A stretch of 64,000 nucleotides of DNA, taken from contig CAJTEA010000008.1 of the NCBI GenBank assembly GCA_910575265.1, positions 102,476 through 166,475 on the forward strand, in the 5' to 3' direction. Numbering within the stretch: the stretch's first letter is position 1; the number at the start of each line of letters is the position of its first letter. Origin of the DNA: Oscillospiraceae bacterium. GTDB taxonomy: Bacteria > Bacillota > Clostridia > Oscillospirales > Oscillospiraceae. The notes under the pieces are model-generated. The model did no database searches. It saw nothing but the letters and a program-made list of their open reading frames with translations, and had not been told where the DNA came from. Of the stretch, positions 1-9,498 are shown in pieces. Made by a program: the position numbers and the translations under genes.

Positions 1-633
1 ATGAGCGTGGAGCGGCGGCAGCTGATGAAAGCCTACGGCGCGGAGCTGGTGCTTACCGAGGGCGCCAAAGGTATGAAGGGAGCCATCGCCAAGGCGGAGG
101 AGCTGGCCGCGGAGATTCCCGACAGCTTTATCCCCGGGCAGTTTGTCAATCCCTCCAATCCCGCCGCCCACCGGGCCACCACCGGACCGGAGATCTGGGA
201 GGACACCGAAGGCAAGGTGGACATCTTCGTGGCCGGTGTAGGCACCGGCGGTACCGTTACGGGTGTGGGCCAGTATTTGAAGGAACGGAATCCGGCGGTG
301 AAGGTGGTGGCGGTGGAGCCTAAGGATTCCCCCGTCCTCAGCGAGGGCCGCGGCGGAGCCCACAAGATTCAGGGCATCGGCGCGGGTTTTGTCCCCGATG
401 TGTTGGATACCGGGGTCTATGACGAGGTTTTGCCCGTGTCCAATGAGGACGCCTTTGCCGCCGGCCGGCTGGTGGGACGGAAGGAGGGTGTTCTGGTGGG
501 CATCTCCTCCGGCGCGGCGCTCCATGCCGCCATCCAGCTGGCCAAACGGCCGGAGCATAAAGGTAAGACCATAGTGGTCCTGATGCCGGATACCGGCGAC
601 CGGTATCTGTCCACCCCGCTGTTTACAGACTGA
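1..633 (+). CDS. cysK: Cysteine synthase A, 3' part (cut by window edge)
   Basis: O-acetylserine sulfhydrylase, which makes cysteine from O-acetylserine and sulfide in the cytoplasm using PLP. The 210 codons visible correspond to roughly the last two thirds of a usual ~310-residue enzyme. The reading frame is open at base 1, so the first Met here is internal and the true start lies upstream. The glycine-rich PLP-phosphate loop GTGGTVTG (about residues 81-88 of this fragment) and the C-terminal GISSGAA motif are present; the catalytic-lysine region is off the edge. The next gene is a cysteine desulfurase starting 20 bases downstream, so cysteine is made here and its sulfur used next door. Confidence 0.93.
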   Translation: MSVERRQLMKAYGAELVLTEGAKGMKGAIAKAEELAAEIPDSFIPGQFVNPSNPAAHRATTGPEIWEDTEGKVDIFVAGVGTGGTVTGVGQYLKERNPAVKVVAVEPKDSPVLSEGRGGAHKIQGIGAGFVPDVLDTGVYDEVLPVSNEDAFAAGRLVGRKEGVLVGISSGAALHAAIQLAKRPEHKGKTIVVLMPDTGDRYLSTPLFTD

Positions 634-653
634 TTGACAGAGAGGATATCCGT

Positions 654-1838
654 ATGATTTACGCAGACAACGCGGCTACCACCCGAATGAGCCGCGCCGC
701 AATTGACGCGATGCTGGCCTGTATGGAGGACAACTGGGGTAACCCCTCCAGTCTGTACGGGGCGGGCCAGCGGGCGAACGAGGCGTTGCAGGACGCCAGG
801 GAGCGGATCGCCGCCTGTATCGGCGCTTCTCCCAAAGAGCTCACTTTCACCTCCAGCGGCAGCGAGGCGGACAATCAGGCTCTGATTTCCGCCGCCCGGC
901 TGGGGGAGCGGAGAGGCAGGAGACACATTCTTTCCACCGCGTTTGAGCACCACGCCGTTCTGCATACCTTAAAAAAACTGGAGCGGGAGGGCTTTGAGGT
1001 GGAGCTTCTTCTGGTGGGGGAGAAGGGGACGGTTACCGCTCAACAGGTGGCGGCGGCTATCCGGGAGGATACCTGTCTGGTCACCGCCATGTACGCCAAC
1101 AACGAGGTTGGCTCCGTCCTGCCCGTCGGGGAGATCGGCGCGGTGTGCCGGGCCAGGGGTGTGCTGTTCCATACCGACGCGGTTCAGGCGGCGGGCCATC
1201 TGCCCATCCAGGTGGAAAAGCAGAATATTGACCTGCTCTCCCTGTCCGCCCACAAATTCCACGGTCCCAAAGGGGCGGGGGCGCTGTATGCCCGCCAAGG
1301 CGTCCCGCTGGTCAACGTGATCGAAGGCGGTGCCCAGGAGCGGGGCAAGCGGGCCGGCACGGAGAACGTCCCCGCTATTGTGGGCATGGCGGCGGCCCTG
1401 GAGGAGGCCTGTGCCCACATGGAGGAAAACGCGGAAAAGGTGTCCGCCCTGCGGGACAGGCTGATCGCGGGGCTGAGCCGGATTCCTCACTGCGGCCTCA
1501 ACGGCGACCCGGTGAACCGCCTGCCCGGCAATGTAAACTTCTGCTTCGAGGGCGTCGAGGGGGAGAGTCTGCTTCTGCTGTTGGATGACAGGGGCATCTG
1601 CGCCTCCTCCGGCTCTGCCTGTACCTCCGGGTCGCTGGATCCCAGCCATGTGCTGCTGGCCATCGGACGGCCCCACGAGGTGGCCCACGGGTCTCTGCGC
1701 CTGTCCCTCTGCGCTGAGAACACCGAAGAAGATGTAGATGCCATTCTGAGGGCGGTCCCGGAGGTTGTGGCCTATCTGCGCGATATGTCCCCGCTGTGGA
1801 AGGATAAGATCAGCGGCAAGAGAGCCTTTGTGCTCTGA
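654..1838 (+). CDS. iscS: Cysteine desulfurase (NifS/IscS type)
   Basis: PLP enzyme that takes sulfur from cysteine as a persulfide and hands it to an Fe-S scaffold. The 394 residues match the family length. The N-terminal YADNAATT motif, the PLP lysine in SAHKFHGPKG (about residue 200) and the active-site cysteine in SSGSACTSG (about residue 323) are all visible. The scaffold gene follows 15 bases downstream, as in Firmicute nifS-nifU pairs. It could also serve tRNA thiolation, but no thiI or mnmA is next to it, so Fe-S assembly is the better call. Confidence 0.95.
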   Translation: MIYADNAATTRMSRAAIDAMLACMEDNWGNPSSLYGAGQRANEALQDARERIAACIGASPKELTFTSSGSEADNQALISAARLGERRGRRHILSTAFEHHAVLHTLKKLEREGFEVELLLVGEKGTVTAQQVAAAIREDTCLVTAMYANNEVGSVLPVGEIGAVCRARGVLFHTDAVQAAGHLPIQVEKQNIDLLSLSAHKFHGPKGAGALYARQGVPLVNVIEGGAQERGKRAGTENVPAIVGMAAALEEACAHMEENAEKVSALRDRLIAGLSRIPHCGLNGDPVNRLPGNVNFCFEGVEGESLLLLLDDRGICASSGSACTSGSLDPSHVLLAIGRPHEVAHGSLRLSLCAENTEEDVDAILRAVPEVVAYLRDMSPLWKDKISGKRAFVL

Positions 1839-1853
1839 GAAAGGAGAAGAACT

Positions 1854-2288
1854 GTGGCGCTCTACAGTGAAAAAGTGATGGATCACTTCCGCGATCCCCG
1901 GAACGTGGGCGTTCTGGAGGACGCCAACGGCATAGGCCAGGTAGGCAACGCCGTCTGCGGGGATATTATGAAGATTTATCTGAAAATTGAGAAGGATATC
2001 GTGGCCGACGTGAAGTTTGAGACCTTCGGCTGCGGTTCCGCCATCGCCTCCAGCTCTATGGCCACCGAGCTGATCAAGGGCAAGCCCCTGTCCGAGGTGC
2101 TGAAGCTCACCAACCAGGCGGTCACCGAGGCGCTGGACGGCTTGCCCGCCCACAAGCTCCACTGCTCCGTTCTGGCGGAGGAGGCGATCCGCGCGGCGGT
2201 GAAGGACTACTATGACCGGAACGGCATCCCCTATGACCCCAAAGACTTTCCCGACTGTGATTCCTGTGAAAGTTGTCACGCCGGATAA
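1854..2288 (+). CDS. iscU: Fe-S cluster assembly scaffold, IscU/NifU N-terminal type
   Basis: Scaffold on which Fe-S clusters are built before transfer to apoproteins. It has 144 residues with a GTG start preceded by a GAGAAAGGAGAAG ribosome site. The three ligand cysteines sit in NAVCGD (about C35), FGCGSA (about C62) and KLHCSV (about C104). The C-terminus adds three more cysteines (DCDSCESCHAG), a tail absent from short IscU proteins. It forms a two-gene unit with the desulfurase and ends just before a strong terminator. No iscA, hscA/B or suf genes are adjacent, typical of clostridial minimal systems. Confidence 0.93.
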   Translation: MALYSEKVMDHFRDPRNVGVLEDANGIGQVGNAVCGDIMKIYLKIEKDIVADVKFETFGCGSAIASSSMATELIKGKPLSEVLKLTNQAVTEALDGLPAHKLHCSVLAEEAIRAAVKDYYDRNGIPYDPKDFPDCDSCESCHAG

Positions 2289-2310
2289 AAACAGAACAAT
2301 TGTAATGAGT

Positions 2311-2348
2311 AAAAGCCCGGATTCGTTTGGAAAGAGTCCGGGCTTTTT
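2311..2348 (+). terminator. Rho-independent terminator after iscU
   Basis: The hairpin AGCCCGGA / TCCGGGCT is followed by a run of T. It closes the cysK-iscS-iscU unit and separates it from the histidine operon. Confidence 0.9.
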
Positions 2349-2423
2349 CTCGTCTTTGGGTCATAACGGTGAAAATGCTGTTTTCCGGGGGGAAAATCGA
2401 AAAAGGTTTGGTAAAAATGGCGG

Positions 2424-2473
2424 TTGAATTCTTTTGACTATTGCACTACTATAATAAAGCGCTAACGCAATAG
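2424..2473 (+). promoter_or_regulatory. his operon promoter with a spanning inverted repeat
   Basis: A TATAAT lies at 2450-2455, but the nearest -35-like hexamers are badly spaced (TTGACT 2434-2439, 10 bp; TTGAAT 2424-2429, 20 bp). TTGAAT with TACTAT (2447-2452) has a 17-bp spacer. Arms CTATTGC (2438-2444) and GCAATAG (2467-2473) flank the -10 region and could be a repressor site. A smaller hairpin CGCTA/TAGCG overlaps the right arm. The promoter is likely; the operator role is inference. Confidence 0.55.
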
Positions 2474-2493
2474 CGTGAAGCGAGGAGAAAGGG

Positions 2494-3558
2494 ATGAGAC
2501 AGATGAAAAGTGACCAGGTGGTGCGGCAGCTCAGAGAACTGTACCGCCGCTATGGATATAACCAGTATAGAATGAGCAAATTTGAGCCTTACGACCTCTA
2601 CGTGCGGAACAAGAGCTTTCTGGTCAGCGAGGATATTTTGACTTTTACCGACGCCGACGGGCGGCTGATGGCGCTGAAACCGGATGTGACCCTCTCCATT
2701 GTGAAGAACGTCAGGGAAGGGGATGGGCTGCAAAAGGTTTATTACAGCGAAAATGTCTACCGCACCTCCCCTATGACCCGGGGGTTTCGGGAAATTATGC
2801 AGACGGGCCTGGAGTGTGTGGGAGAGATCGACCTGGTGGCTATGGGCGAGGTGCTGCTGCTGGCGGCCAGGAGCCTGGAGACCATCAGCGGAGACTATCT
2901 TCTGGACGTCAGCCACCTGGGCTTTGTGGCCGGACTGCTGGACAGCGCCGAGGTGCCCCGGGACTGCCGGGGAGCGCTGCTGAAGCGGATGGGGGAGAAA
3001 AATGTCGCCGCTCTGGGCCAGCTGTGCCGGGAGTTGGGGCTGGACCCGGAGGCGTCTCAGGACCTGTGCCGGATGACCGAGCTGTACGGCCCGCCCCAGG
3101 AGCTGCTGCCGGAACTGGAGGAGATGATTCGGGGGGAACGGATGGCCGGGGCCCTTGCGGAACTGCGGGATGTCTGCGCTCTGGTTCCGGATGGAAATCT
3201 GCGGCTGGACTTCTCTGTGGTCAACAACATGGAGTACTACAACGGATTTATCTTCCGGGGGTATCTGCCGGGACTGCCCAGCGGCGTGCTCTCCGGCGGG
3301 CGATACGACAATCTGCTTCACCAAATGGGCCGGGGGGATGGAGCCATCGGCTTTGCCGTGTATATGAACCTGCTGGAGCGTCTGGAGGACCCGGGGGAGG
3401 ACTTTGACGCGGACCTGCTGCTGCTGTACGACGACAGCACCCCCGCTCCCGCCGTCATACAGGAGGCCGAGCGCTGCCGCCAGGCGGGACAGAGCGTCCG
3501 GGTGGAGCGCGCTGTGCCGGAGGGGCTGTCGTTCCAAACGGTCCGAAAGGTGGGGTGA
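2494..3558 (+). CDS. hisZ: ATP phosphoribosyltransferase regulatory subunit
   Basis: HisZ is a paralogue of histidyl-tRNA synthetase that lacks aminoacylation but is needed for activity and feedback control of the short form of HisG. The 354 residues carry a class II synthetase-like core: a YDLYVRN segment near residue 34, the motif-2-like region YRTSPMTRGF (about residues 89-98) and SGGRYDNLL near residue 268. The ATG follows a GAGGAGAAAGG ribosome site. It is the first gene of the operon and overlaps the next coding region at its stop, consistent with a HisZ-HisG complex made in balance. Confidence 0.93.
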   Translation: MRQMKSDQVVRQLRELYRRYGYNQYRMSKFEPYDLYVRNKSFLVSEDILTFTDADGRLMALKPDVTLSIVKNVREGDGLQKVYYSENVYRTSPMTRGFREIMQTGLECVGEIDLVAMGEVLLLAARSLETISGDYLLDVSHLGFVAGLLDSAEVPRDCRGALLKRMGEKNVAALGQLCRELGLDPEASQDLCRMTELYGPPQELLPELEEMIRGERMAGALAELRDVCALVPDGNLRLDFSVVNNMEYYNGFIFRGYLPGLPSGVLSGGRYDNLLHQMGRGDGAIGFAVYMNLLERLEDPGEDFDADLLLLYDDSTPAPAVIQEAERCRQAGQSVRVERAVPEGLSFQTVRKVG

Positions 3559-3563
3559 GGGCT

Positions 3564-4199
3564 ATGATGAATATTGCCCTGCCCAAGGGACGTTTGGGGG
3601 AGAAGGTCTATCAGATTCTGGAGGAGGCGGGCTATGCCTGCCCCTCTATCCGAGAGGAGAACCGGAAGCTTGTGTTTGAGAATCCGGAGACCGGTGTGCG
3701 CTATTTCTGGGTGAAGCCCAGCGACGTAGCCATCTACGTGGAGCGGGCCGCCGCTGATATCGGCATCGCCGGTCGGGATATTTTGCTGGAGTACCAGCCG
3801 GAGGTCTATGAGCTGGCCGATCTGGGCGTGGGAAAGTGCCGGATGTGCGTGGCCGGGAAGAAGGGAGCCCGGGAGAGCCGGAACCAGACGCTGCGGGTGG
3901 CCACCAAGTTTCCAAAAATCGCCAAAAGCTACTACAGTGCCCTCAGCCGGGATATCGACATCATCAAACTCCACGGTTCCATCGAGCTGGCCCCTCTGCT
4001 GGGCCTGAGCGACGTAATTGTGGACATTGTGGAAACCGGGAAAACGCTGCTGGAAAACGACCTGGAGGTCAAGGAGACCATTGTGCCCATCAGCGCCCGG
4101 CTGATTGCCAACAAGGTGAGCTATAAATTCAACCATGAGGAGATTACCCGTCTGTGCCGGCGGGTGGACGGGTATCTGAATAAGGAGGCGGTTCGATGA
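3564..4199 (+). CDS. hisG: ATP phosphoribosyltransferase catalytic subunit, short form
   Basis: Catalyses the first step of histidine synthesis, joining ATP and PRPP. At about 211 residues it is the short form that lacks the C-terminal regulatory domain, which fits the hisZ gene immediately upstream. The N-terminal NIALPKGRLGEK motif and the PRPP-binding segment DVIVDIVETGKTL (near residue 150) are clear. A GTG at 3555 is also in frame, but the ATG pair at 3564/3567 behind GGGGTGAGG gives the usual N-terminus. The stop overlaps hisC by four bases. Confidence 0.94.
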   Translation: MMNIALPKGRLGEKVYQILEEAGYACPSIREENRKLVFENPETGVRYFWVKPSDVAIYVERAAADIGIAGRDILLEYQPEVYELADLGVGKCRMCVAGKKGARESRNQTLRVATKFPKIAKSYYSALSRDIDIIKLHGSIELAPLLGLSDVIVDIVETGKTLLENDLEVKETIVPISARLIANKVSYKFNHEEITRLCRRVDGYLNKEAVR

Positions 4200-5260
4200 G
4201 CCGGTATATGAGAGCCTGTTTCGACGGTCTGGAGGCCTACGTCCCCGGCGAGCAGCCCCAGGACAGGTCCTATGTGAAGCTGAATACCAACGAATCCCCT
4301 TTCCCGCCCGCGCCCGCCGTACTGGCGGCGGTGGACGCGGAGGTAAAAAACCTCCATCTCTACCCCGACCCGGAGGGCAGGGTGCTGAGGGAGAAGCTGG
4401 CGGAACAGTACGGCGTGAGGCCGGAGAACGTTTTTCTCGCCAACGGCTCCGACGAGCTGTTAAGCTTCGCCTTCCTGGCCTTCTGCGGCCGGGAGCGGCC
4501 TGTGGCCTTTCCCAACATCAGCTATGGCTTCTATCCGGTGTACGCCAGCCTGTATCAGGTGCCCTATACCGAGATTCCGCTGCGGGAGGGCTTTGTGCTG
4601 GCGGCGGAGGACTACTGCGGCTTGAATCGGAACATCGTCCTGGCCAATCCGAACGCTCCCACGGGCCGGGCCATTCCGGCGCGGGATATTGAGGAAATCG
4701 TCCGCGCCAACCCCGATCATGTGGTTCTCATCGACGAGGCGTATATCGACTTTGGCGGCGAGAGCTGCCTGCCCCTGATTCACAGGTATGACAATCTGCT
4801 GGTCTGCCAGACCTTTTCCAAGTTCCGCTCCTTGGCGGGGGGCCGTCTGGGCTACGCGCTGGCCAGCCAGGGCCTGATCGGGGATCTGGAGAAAATCAAA
4901 TACTCCACCAACTCCTACAACGTCAACCGCCTGACCCTGGCCGCCGCGGCAGCCACCCTGGACAGCGGCGGCTATTATGAGGAAAACGGGAAAAAAATCC
5001 AGGAGAACCGGGCCTATACCACCCAAGAGCTTGCCGGACTGGGCTTTGAGACCCTTCCCAGCGTGACCAACTTCATCTTCACCCGTTGTCCCGCGGTGGA
5101 GGGGGAAGCACTCTATCAGGCGCTGAAATCCAAAGGCGTTCTGGTGCGGCACTGGAATAAGCCCGAAATTGCCGATTGGTGCCGGGTCACTATCGGCACC
5201 CGGGAGCAGATGGATCTCTTCCTGGACAAGGTTCGGGAGATTGTAAAGGAGGCGGGCTGA
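4196..5260 (+). CDS. hisC: Histidinol-phosphate aminotransferase
   Basis: PLP-dependent enzyme of the class I/II fold that converts imidazole-acetol phosphate to histidinol phosphate. The 354 residues are normal for HisC. KLNTNESPFPP near the N-terminus, NPNAPTG, the IDEAYIDF aspartate/tyrosine segment and the PLP lysine in QTFSKFRSLAG (about residue 205) are visible. The start ATGA overlaps the hisG stop, indicating translational coupling. Confidence 0.95.
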   Translation: MSRYMRACFDGLEAYVPGEQPQDRSYVKLNTNESPFPPAPAVLAAVDAEVKNLHLYPDPEGRVLREKLAEQYGVRPENVFLANGSDELLSFAFLAFCGRERPVAFPNISYGFYPVYASLYQVPYTEIPLREGFVLAAEDYCGLNRNIVLANPNAPTGRAIPARDIEEIVRANPDHVVLIDEAYIDFGGESCLPLIHRYDNLLVCQTFSKFRSLAGGRLGYALASQGLIGDLEKIKYSTNSYNVNRLTLAAAAATLDSGGYYEENGKKIQENRAYTTQELAGLGFETLPSVTNFIFTRCPAVEGEALYQALKSKGVLVRHWNKPEIADWCRVTIGTREQMDLFLDKVREIVKEAG

Positions 5261-5261
5261 G

Positions 5262-5849
5262 ATGCGCGAAGCGGAGCTGTCCCGCGCGACGGCGGAGACG
5301 AACATCACTCTGACCCTGAATCTGGACGGTACAGGGCGAAGCGAAATTGACACCGGCTGTGGCTTTCTGGATCATATGCTTACCCTGTTTGCCCGCCATG
5401 GCCGGTTTGACCTGACGGTAACCTGTGAGGGCGACACCTGGGTGGACGACCATCACACTGTGGAGGACACCGGCATCTGTCTGGGGGATGCCTTTGCCCG
5501 GGCCCTGGGGGACAGGCGGGGGATTGTCCGCTACGGCTCCTGTACGCTCCCCATGGACGAGGCCCTGATCCTCACCGCCGTGGACATCAGCGGACGGGGG
5601 ATGCTGTGCTATGGGCTGGACGTCCCCACCCAGAAGGTGGGCCAATTCGATACCGAGCTGACCAAAGAATTTCTGATCGCCTTTGCCCGCCGGGCGGATA
5701 TGACCGTCCACGTGACCCAGCTGGCGGGGGAGAACAGCCACCACATCATTGAGGGCGCGTTCAAAAGCCTGGCCCGCTCTTTGGGGACGGCTGTGTCCAT
5801 TGACCCCCGTTTTTCCCAGGAAATTCCCTCCACCAAGGGGGTGCTGTGA
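5262..5849 (+). CDS. hisB: Imidazoleglycerol-phosphate dehydratase
   Basis: Mn-dependent dehydratase that makes imidazole-acetol phosphate. The 195 residues correspond to the monofunctional form without a phosphatase domain; the phosphatase step is supplied by the PHP-type gene at the end of the operon. The metal-binding repeats GCGFLDHML (about residue 33), DDHHTVEDTG (about residue 66) and ENSHHIIEGAFK (about residue 160) are all present. It starts one base after hisC stops. Confidence 0.95.
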   Translation: MREAELSRATAETNITLTLNLDGTGRSEIDTGCGFLDHMLTLFARHGRFDLTVTCEGDTWVDDHHTVEDTGICLGDAFARALGDRRGIVRYGSCTLPMDEALILTAVDISGRGMLCYGLDVPTQKVGQFDTELTKEFLIAFARRADMTVHVTQLAGENSHHIIEGAFKSLARSLGTAVSIDPRFSQEIPSTKGVL

Positions 5850-6466
5850 TGCTAGCCATTGTGGACTACGGCGTGGGCAATCTGTTCTCCCTGACCTGCT
5901 CCCTGAACGCCATCGGCGTGGAGGCTGTGGTCACTGGGGACGAGGCGGTTTTGGCCCGGGCGGACCGGGTGATCCTCCCCGGCGTGGGGGCCTTTGGGGA
6001 CGCGGCGGATGCCCTGCGCCGCCGCGGTCTGGACCGTGTAGTGCTCCGGGAGGTGGAAAAAGGCAAACCGCTGCTGGGCATCTGCCTGGGGATGCAGCTC
6101 CTCTTTGACTACAGCGTTGAGTACGGACGGCACCGGGGCCTGGGGCTGATTCCCGGTTCGGTCCAGCCCATCCGGCCTGTGGTCCCGGAGGAGTACAAGG
6201 TGCCCCACATCGGCTGGAACGCCCTTCATTTTCCCAAAGACAGGCCGGTCAGCCCCCTGTTCCGCTACATCAAGGAGGGGGAGTGCGTCTATTTTGTTCA
6301 CTCCTTCTATGGGACGGACTGTGAACCAAACACCATCGCCACCGCTGAGTACGGCCCGGAGCTGACGGCGGCGGTGGCCAGGGACAACGTGTACGGCGCC
6401 CAGTTCCACCCGGAGAAAAGCGGGCGGACAGGGCTCAACATATTAAAAGCATTTTGTGAATTATAA
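5849..6466 (+). CDS. hisH: Imidazole glycerol phosphate synthase, glutaminase subunit
   Basis: Class I glutamine amidotransferase that feeds ammonia to HisF. The nucleophile cysteine lies in LLGICLGMQLLF (about residue 80) and the His/Glu pair in AQFHPEKSG (about residues 184-186). VILPGVGAFGDA near the N-terminus is typical. ATG 5849 overlaps the hisB stop by one base; an in-frame GTG at 5846 would add one residue. The 205-residue length is standard. Confidence 0.95.
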   Translation: MLAIVDYGVGNLFSLTCSLNAIGVEAVVTGDEAVLARADRVILPGVGAFGDAADALRRRGLDRVVLREVEKGKPLLGICLGMQLLFDYSVEYGRHRGLGLIPGSVQPIRPVVPEEYKVPHIGWNALHFPKDRPVSPLFRYIKEGECVYFVHSFYGTDCEPNTIATAEYGPELTAAVARDNVYGAQFHPEKSGRTGLNILKAFCEL

Positions 6467-6478
6467 GGAGGAATTTTT

Positions 6479-7198
6479 ATGATTATCATTCCCGCGATTG
6501 ATCTGAAGGACGGCAAGGTGGTTCGTCTGTTAAAGGGCGACTTTAACACGGCGCGGCAGGTGGCGGAGGACCCGGTGGAGACCGCCAGAGCCTTCCGCGA
6601 GGCCGGGGCCCGGTATCTCCACATTGTGGACCTGGACGGCTCCAGAGACGGTGTGCGGAAGAATACCGAGCTGGTCCGGGCGGTGGTTCAGGTGGGCCTG
6701 AAAACCGAGCTGGGCGGCGGCATCCGCTCTATGAAGGACCTGGAGGAGGTCTTTGCCCTGGGAATCTGGCGGGCTGTCATCGGCTCAGCCGCGGTCAGCG
6801 ATCCGGAGTTTGTCAAGGCGGCGGTGGAGCGGTACGGCCCCGAGCGCATCGCTGTGGGGGTGGACGCCAAGGACGGTCTGGTCCGCACAGCTGGCTGGGT
6901 GAAGGAGGAGGGAGTCCACTACCTGGACTTCGCCAAGCGGATGGAGGCCCTGGGGGTCAAAAACCTGATCTTCACCGACATCGACACCGACGGAATGCAG
7001 ACCGGCCCCTCCTTCGCTCGGCTGCAGTTCCTGCGGGACAAGGTAAGCTGTTCGGTCACCACCGCCGGCGGCGTGTCCTCCAATGCGGATTTGCAGGCCC
7101 TGAACCGTATGGGGGTTGAGGCTGTGATTGTGGGCAAATCCTGGTATGTGGGCGCTCTGGACCTGGAGCGGGCCATCCGGGAGGCTGGTCCCCAGTGA
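6479..7198 (+). CDS. hisA: ProFAR isomerase (BBM II isomerase)
   Basis: TIM-barrel isomerase that opens the ribose ring of the N-phosphoribosylformimino intermediate. IIPAIDLKDGKVVRL holds the first catalytic aspartate (about D8) and IFTDIDTDGM the second (about D129). The length is 239 residues. A strong AAGGAGG ribosome site precedes the ATG, the only sizeable gap (12 bases) in this part of the operon, so hisA may be translated independently of hisH. Confidence 0.95.
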   Translation: MIIIPAIDLKDGKVVRLLKGDFNTARQVAEDPVETARAFREAGARYLHIVDLDGSRDGVRKNTELVRAVVQVGLKTELGGGIRSMKDLEEVFALGIWRAVIGSAAVSDPEFVKAAVERYGPERIAVGVDAKDGLVRTAGWVKEEGVHYLDFAKRMEALGVKNLIFTDIDTDGMQTGPSFARLQFLRDKVSCSVTTAGGVSSNADLQALNRMGVEAVIVGKSWYVGALDLERAIREAGPQ

Positions 7199-7953
7199 TT
7201 ACCAAGCGGATCATCCCCTGTCTGGACGTAAAGGACGGCCGGGTGGTGAAGGGGGTGAACTTCCAGGGGCTGGCCGATGTGGATTCCCCGGTGGAGCTGG
7301 CGAAATTTTACAGCGGCTGCGGGGCGGATGAGCTGGTTTTTTACGACATCGCCGCCTCCGCCGAGGGCCGGGCCCTGTTCACCGACAGTTTGACCCAGGT
7401 GGCCTCCTCAGTCTTTATCCCCCTCACTGTGGGAGGCGGCATCAACACCATGGACGACTTCGACCGGGTGCTGAAATGCGGCGCGGACAAGGTGAGTGTC
7501 AACTCCGGGGCTATCCGGGACCCCTCCCTGATCCGTCAGGCGGCGAAGCGCTACGGGGACCAGTGCGTGGTACTCAGCGTAGACGCCAGGCGGGTGGCGG
7601 GGCAGTTCCGGGTATTCGCCAAGGGTGGCCGTGTGGACACAGGTCTGGACGCGATCGAGTGGATCAGGTCCGGCGTGGACAGCGGAGCGGGAGAGATTGT
7701 CCTGAACAGCATTGACACCGACGGCGTGAGAGACGGCTTCGACTTGGAGATGCTGCGGGCGGTCTGCGATGTGGTGGACGTGCCGGTGATCGCCTCCGGC
7801 GGGGCCGGGTCCGTGGACCACTTTGTCAGCCTCTTTCGGAGCCTGCCTAAGGTGGACGCCGGTCTGGCCGCGTCGATTTTCCACTATGGGGAGGCGCGTA
7901 TTCCGGAGCTGAAGCAGGCGCTGGCGGCGGAGGGAATTCCCATGCGGTTGTAA
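7195..7953 (+). CDS. hisF: Imidazole glycerol phosphate synthase, cyclase subunit
   Basis: TIM-barrel partner of HisH that makes imidazole glycerol phosphate and [20 protein letters not shown] carries the first catalytic aspartate (about D11) and [13 protein letters not shown] the second (about D176 region). The 252-residue length is standard. The GTG start at 7195 overlaps the hisA stop by four bases; no later ATG would keep the conserved N-terminus. Confidence 0.95.
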   Translation: MITKRIIPCLDVKDGRVVKGVNFQGLADVDSPVELAKFYSGCGADELVFYDIAASAEGRALFTDSLTQVASSVFIPLTVGGGINTMDDFDRVLKCGADKVSVNSGAIRDPSLIRQAAKRYGDQCVVLSVDARRVAGQFRVFAKGGRVDTGLDAIEWIRSGVDSGAGEIVLNSIDTDGVRDGFDLEMLRAVCDVVDVPVIASGGAGSVDHFVSLFRSLPKVDAGLAASIFHYGEARIPELKQALAAEGIPMRL

Positions 7954-7974
7954 AAAAGCGGAAAGTGTGATAAC

Positions 7975-8622
7975 ATGCTGAATATTGACCAGTTAAAATT
8001 TGACGGACAGGGTCTGATCCCCGCCATTACGGTGGACGCCTCCAGCGGCAGGGTGCTGACCCTGGCTTACATGAACCGGGAGAGCCTGGAAATCAGTATG
8101 CGGGAGGGCCGGACCTGCTTCTGGTCCCGGTCCCGCCGGGAGCTGTGGCGGAAGGGGGAGACCAGCGGCAACGTCCAGCACATCGTGGACATCACCGCCG
8201 ACTGCGACCGGGACGCTCTGGTGGTCCGGGTGAACAAGGACGGCCCCGCCTGCCATCTGGGGACGGATTCCTGCTTCAATGACAGAGTTTTTGTCCGTGA
8301 GGCGGCGGAGCCTTTTTCGGTAAAAGGTCTGTATGACCTACTGAAAGGAAGGAAGGCCGGCCTGCCTGCGGGCTCCTACACCACCTATCTGTTTCAGAAG
8401 GGGATCGACAAGATTCTGAAGAAGGTGGGGGAGGAGTGTACCGAGGTCATTATAGCGGGCAAGGCGGGGGACAAGCGGGAGACGATCTATGAGATTGGCG
8501 ATTTGATGTACCATGTGATGGTGCTGATGGTGGAAATGGGCATCTCAGTGGACGATGTGCTGGCGGAACTGGCCTCCCGCCATGTGATCGACCATAAGGT
8601 GAAGCAGGAGAAGATGACATGA
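7975..8622 (+). CDS. hisIE: Bifunctional phosphoribosyl-AMP cyclohydrolase / phosphoribosyl-ATP pyrophosphatase
   Basis: Carries out steps two and three of the pathway on one chain. HisI is about residues 1-110, with the zinc/metal motifs [11 protein letters not shown] and [11 protein letters not shown]. HisE is about residues 115-215, with the pyrophosphatase motif [15 protein letters not shown] followed by [10 protein letters not shown]. The order of domains in the protein is the reverse of the order of reactions, as usual. It overlaps the following phosphatase gene by four bases. Confidence 0.95.
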   Translation: MLNIDQLKFDGQGLIPAITVDASSGRVLTLAYMNRESLEISMREGRTCFWSRSRRELWRKGETSGNVQHIVDITADCDRDALVVRVNKDGPACHLGTDSCFNDRVFVREAAEPFSVKGLYDLLKGRKAGLPAGSYTTYLFQKGIDKILKKVGEECTEVIIAGKAGDKRETIYEIGDLMYHVMVLMVEMGISVDDVLAELASRHVIDHKVKQEKMT

Positions 8623-9437
8623 TTCAAAACCTTCACACCCATACCAGTTTCTGCGACGGAAGGAACTCCCCGGAGGAGATAATCCATGAGGCGATTCGGC
8701 TGGGAATGGATTCCCTGGGCTTTTCCAGCCACGCCCCCTGTCCTGTTCCGGAGGACAGCGCGGGTATGAAGCCGGATGACGTACCCGCTTACCGGGCGGA
8801 AATCCTCCGGCTGCGGGAGAAGTACGCCGGCCGGCTGAACATCTTCCTGGGGCTGGAGCGGGACTTTTTCTTCTTCCCTGACGGAGACGGCTGGGACTAT
8901 GTCATCGGCTCAGTCCACTATGTGGAGAAGGAGGGCAGGGCGCTGCCGGTGGATTATCTCCCGGAGGAGTTTTCCCGAACCGTGTTCCAGTATTATGGCG
9001 GGGACTACTATGCCTTCGCGGAGGATTACTACCGGCTGGTGGGCGGGATCGCGGAGCGGACCGGCTGTCAGATTGTGGGCCACTTCGACCTGATTACCAA
9101 GTTTAACGAGGGGGACAAGCTCTTCGATACCAGTCACCCCCGGTATGTGAACGCCGCCCTGGGGGCCCTGGAGCGGCTGGCTGGCCGGGATGTGATCTTC
9201 GAGATCAATACCGGGGCCATGTCCAGAGGATACCGGAGCGAGCCATACCCCGCCCCGGCGCTTCTCCGGGCCATGCGTGATATGGGGCTCCCCATCTGTA
9301 TCACCAGCGACAGCCACAGCGCCGGGACGCTTCTCCACGCCTTTCCCCAGGCGGTGGAGCTGGCCCGAAGCTGCGGCTATCGGGAACAGATGGTGTTGAC
9401 CCGGCAGGGCTTTCAGCCGGTGGAGCTGACGAACTGA
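8619..9437 (+). CDS. hisK: Histidinol-phosphatase, PHP family
   Basis: Removes phosphate from histidinol phosphate. The PHP-type metal site begins with [10 protein letters not shown] (residues 5-14) and continues with HAPCP near residue 46, HYVEKEG near residue 100 and SDSHSAG near residue 228. At 272 residues it matches the Bacillus/Clostridium HisK (HisJ) family rather than the HAD phosphatase of enteric HisB. The ATGA overlap with hisIE makes it the last gene of the operon, so every pathway enzyme except histidinol dehydrogenase is encoded here. Confidence 0.93.
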   Translation: MIQNLHTHTSFCDGRNSPEEIIHEAIRLGMDSLGFSSHAPCPVPEDSAGMKPDDVPAYRAEILRLREKYAGRLNIFLGLERDFFFFPDGDGWDYVIGSVHYVEKEGRALPVDYLPEEFSRTVFQYYGGDYYAFAEDYYRLVGGIAERTGCQIVGHFDLITKFNEGDKLFDTSHPRYVNAALGALERLAGRDVIFEINTGAMSRGYRSEPYPAPALLRAMRDMGLPICITSDSHSAGTLLHAFPQAVELARSCGYREQMVLTRQGFQPVELTN

Positions 9438-9498
9438 ACACAGAAACAGCATAGGGACGTGCCGGAACCGAATAAGGTAGGGCGGAGGTGTTATAACT

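Noticed and set aside
3555..3563. GTG 3555 as the hisG start
   Set aside because: In frame but would add three residues before the conserved MNIALPKGR; the ATG at 3564/3567 has the better-placed ribosome site.
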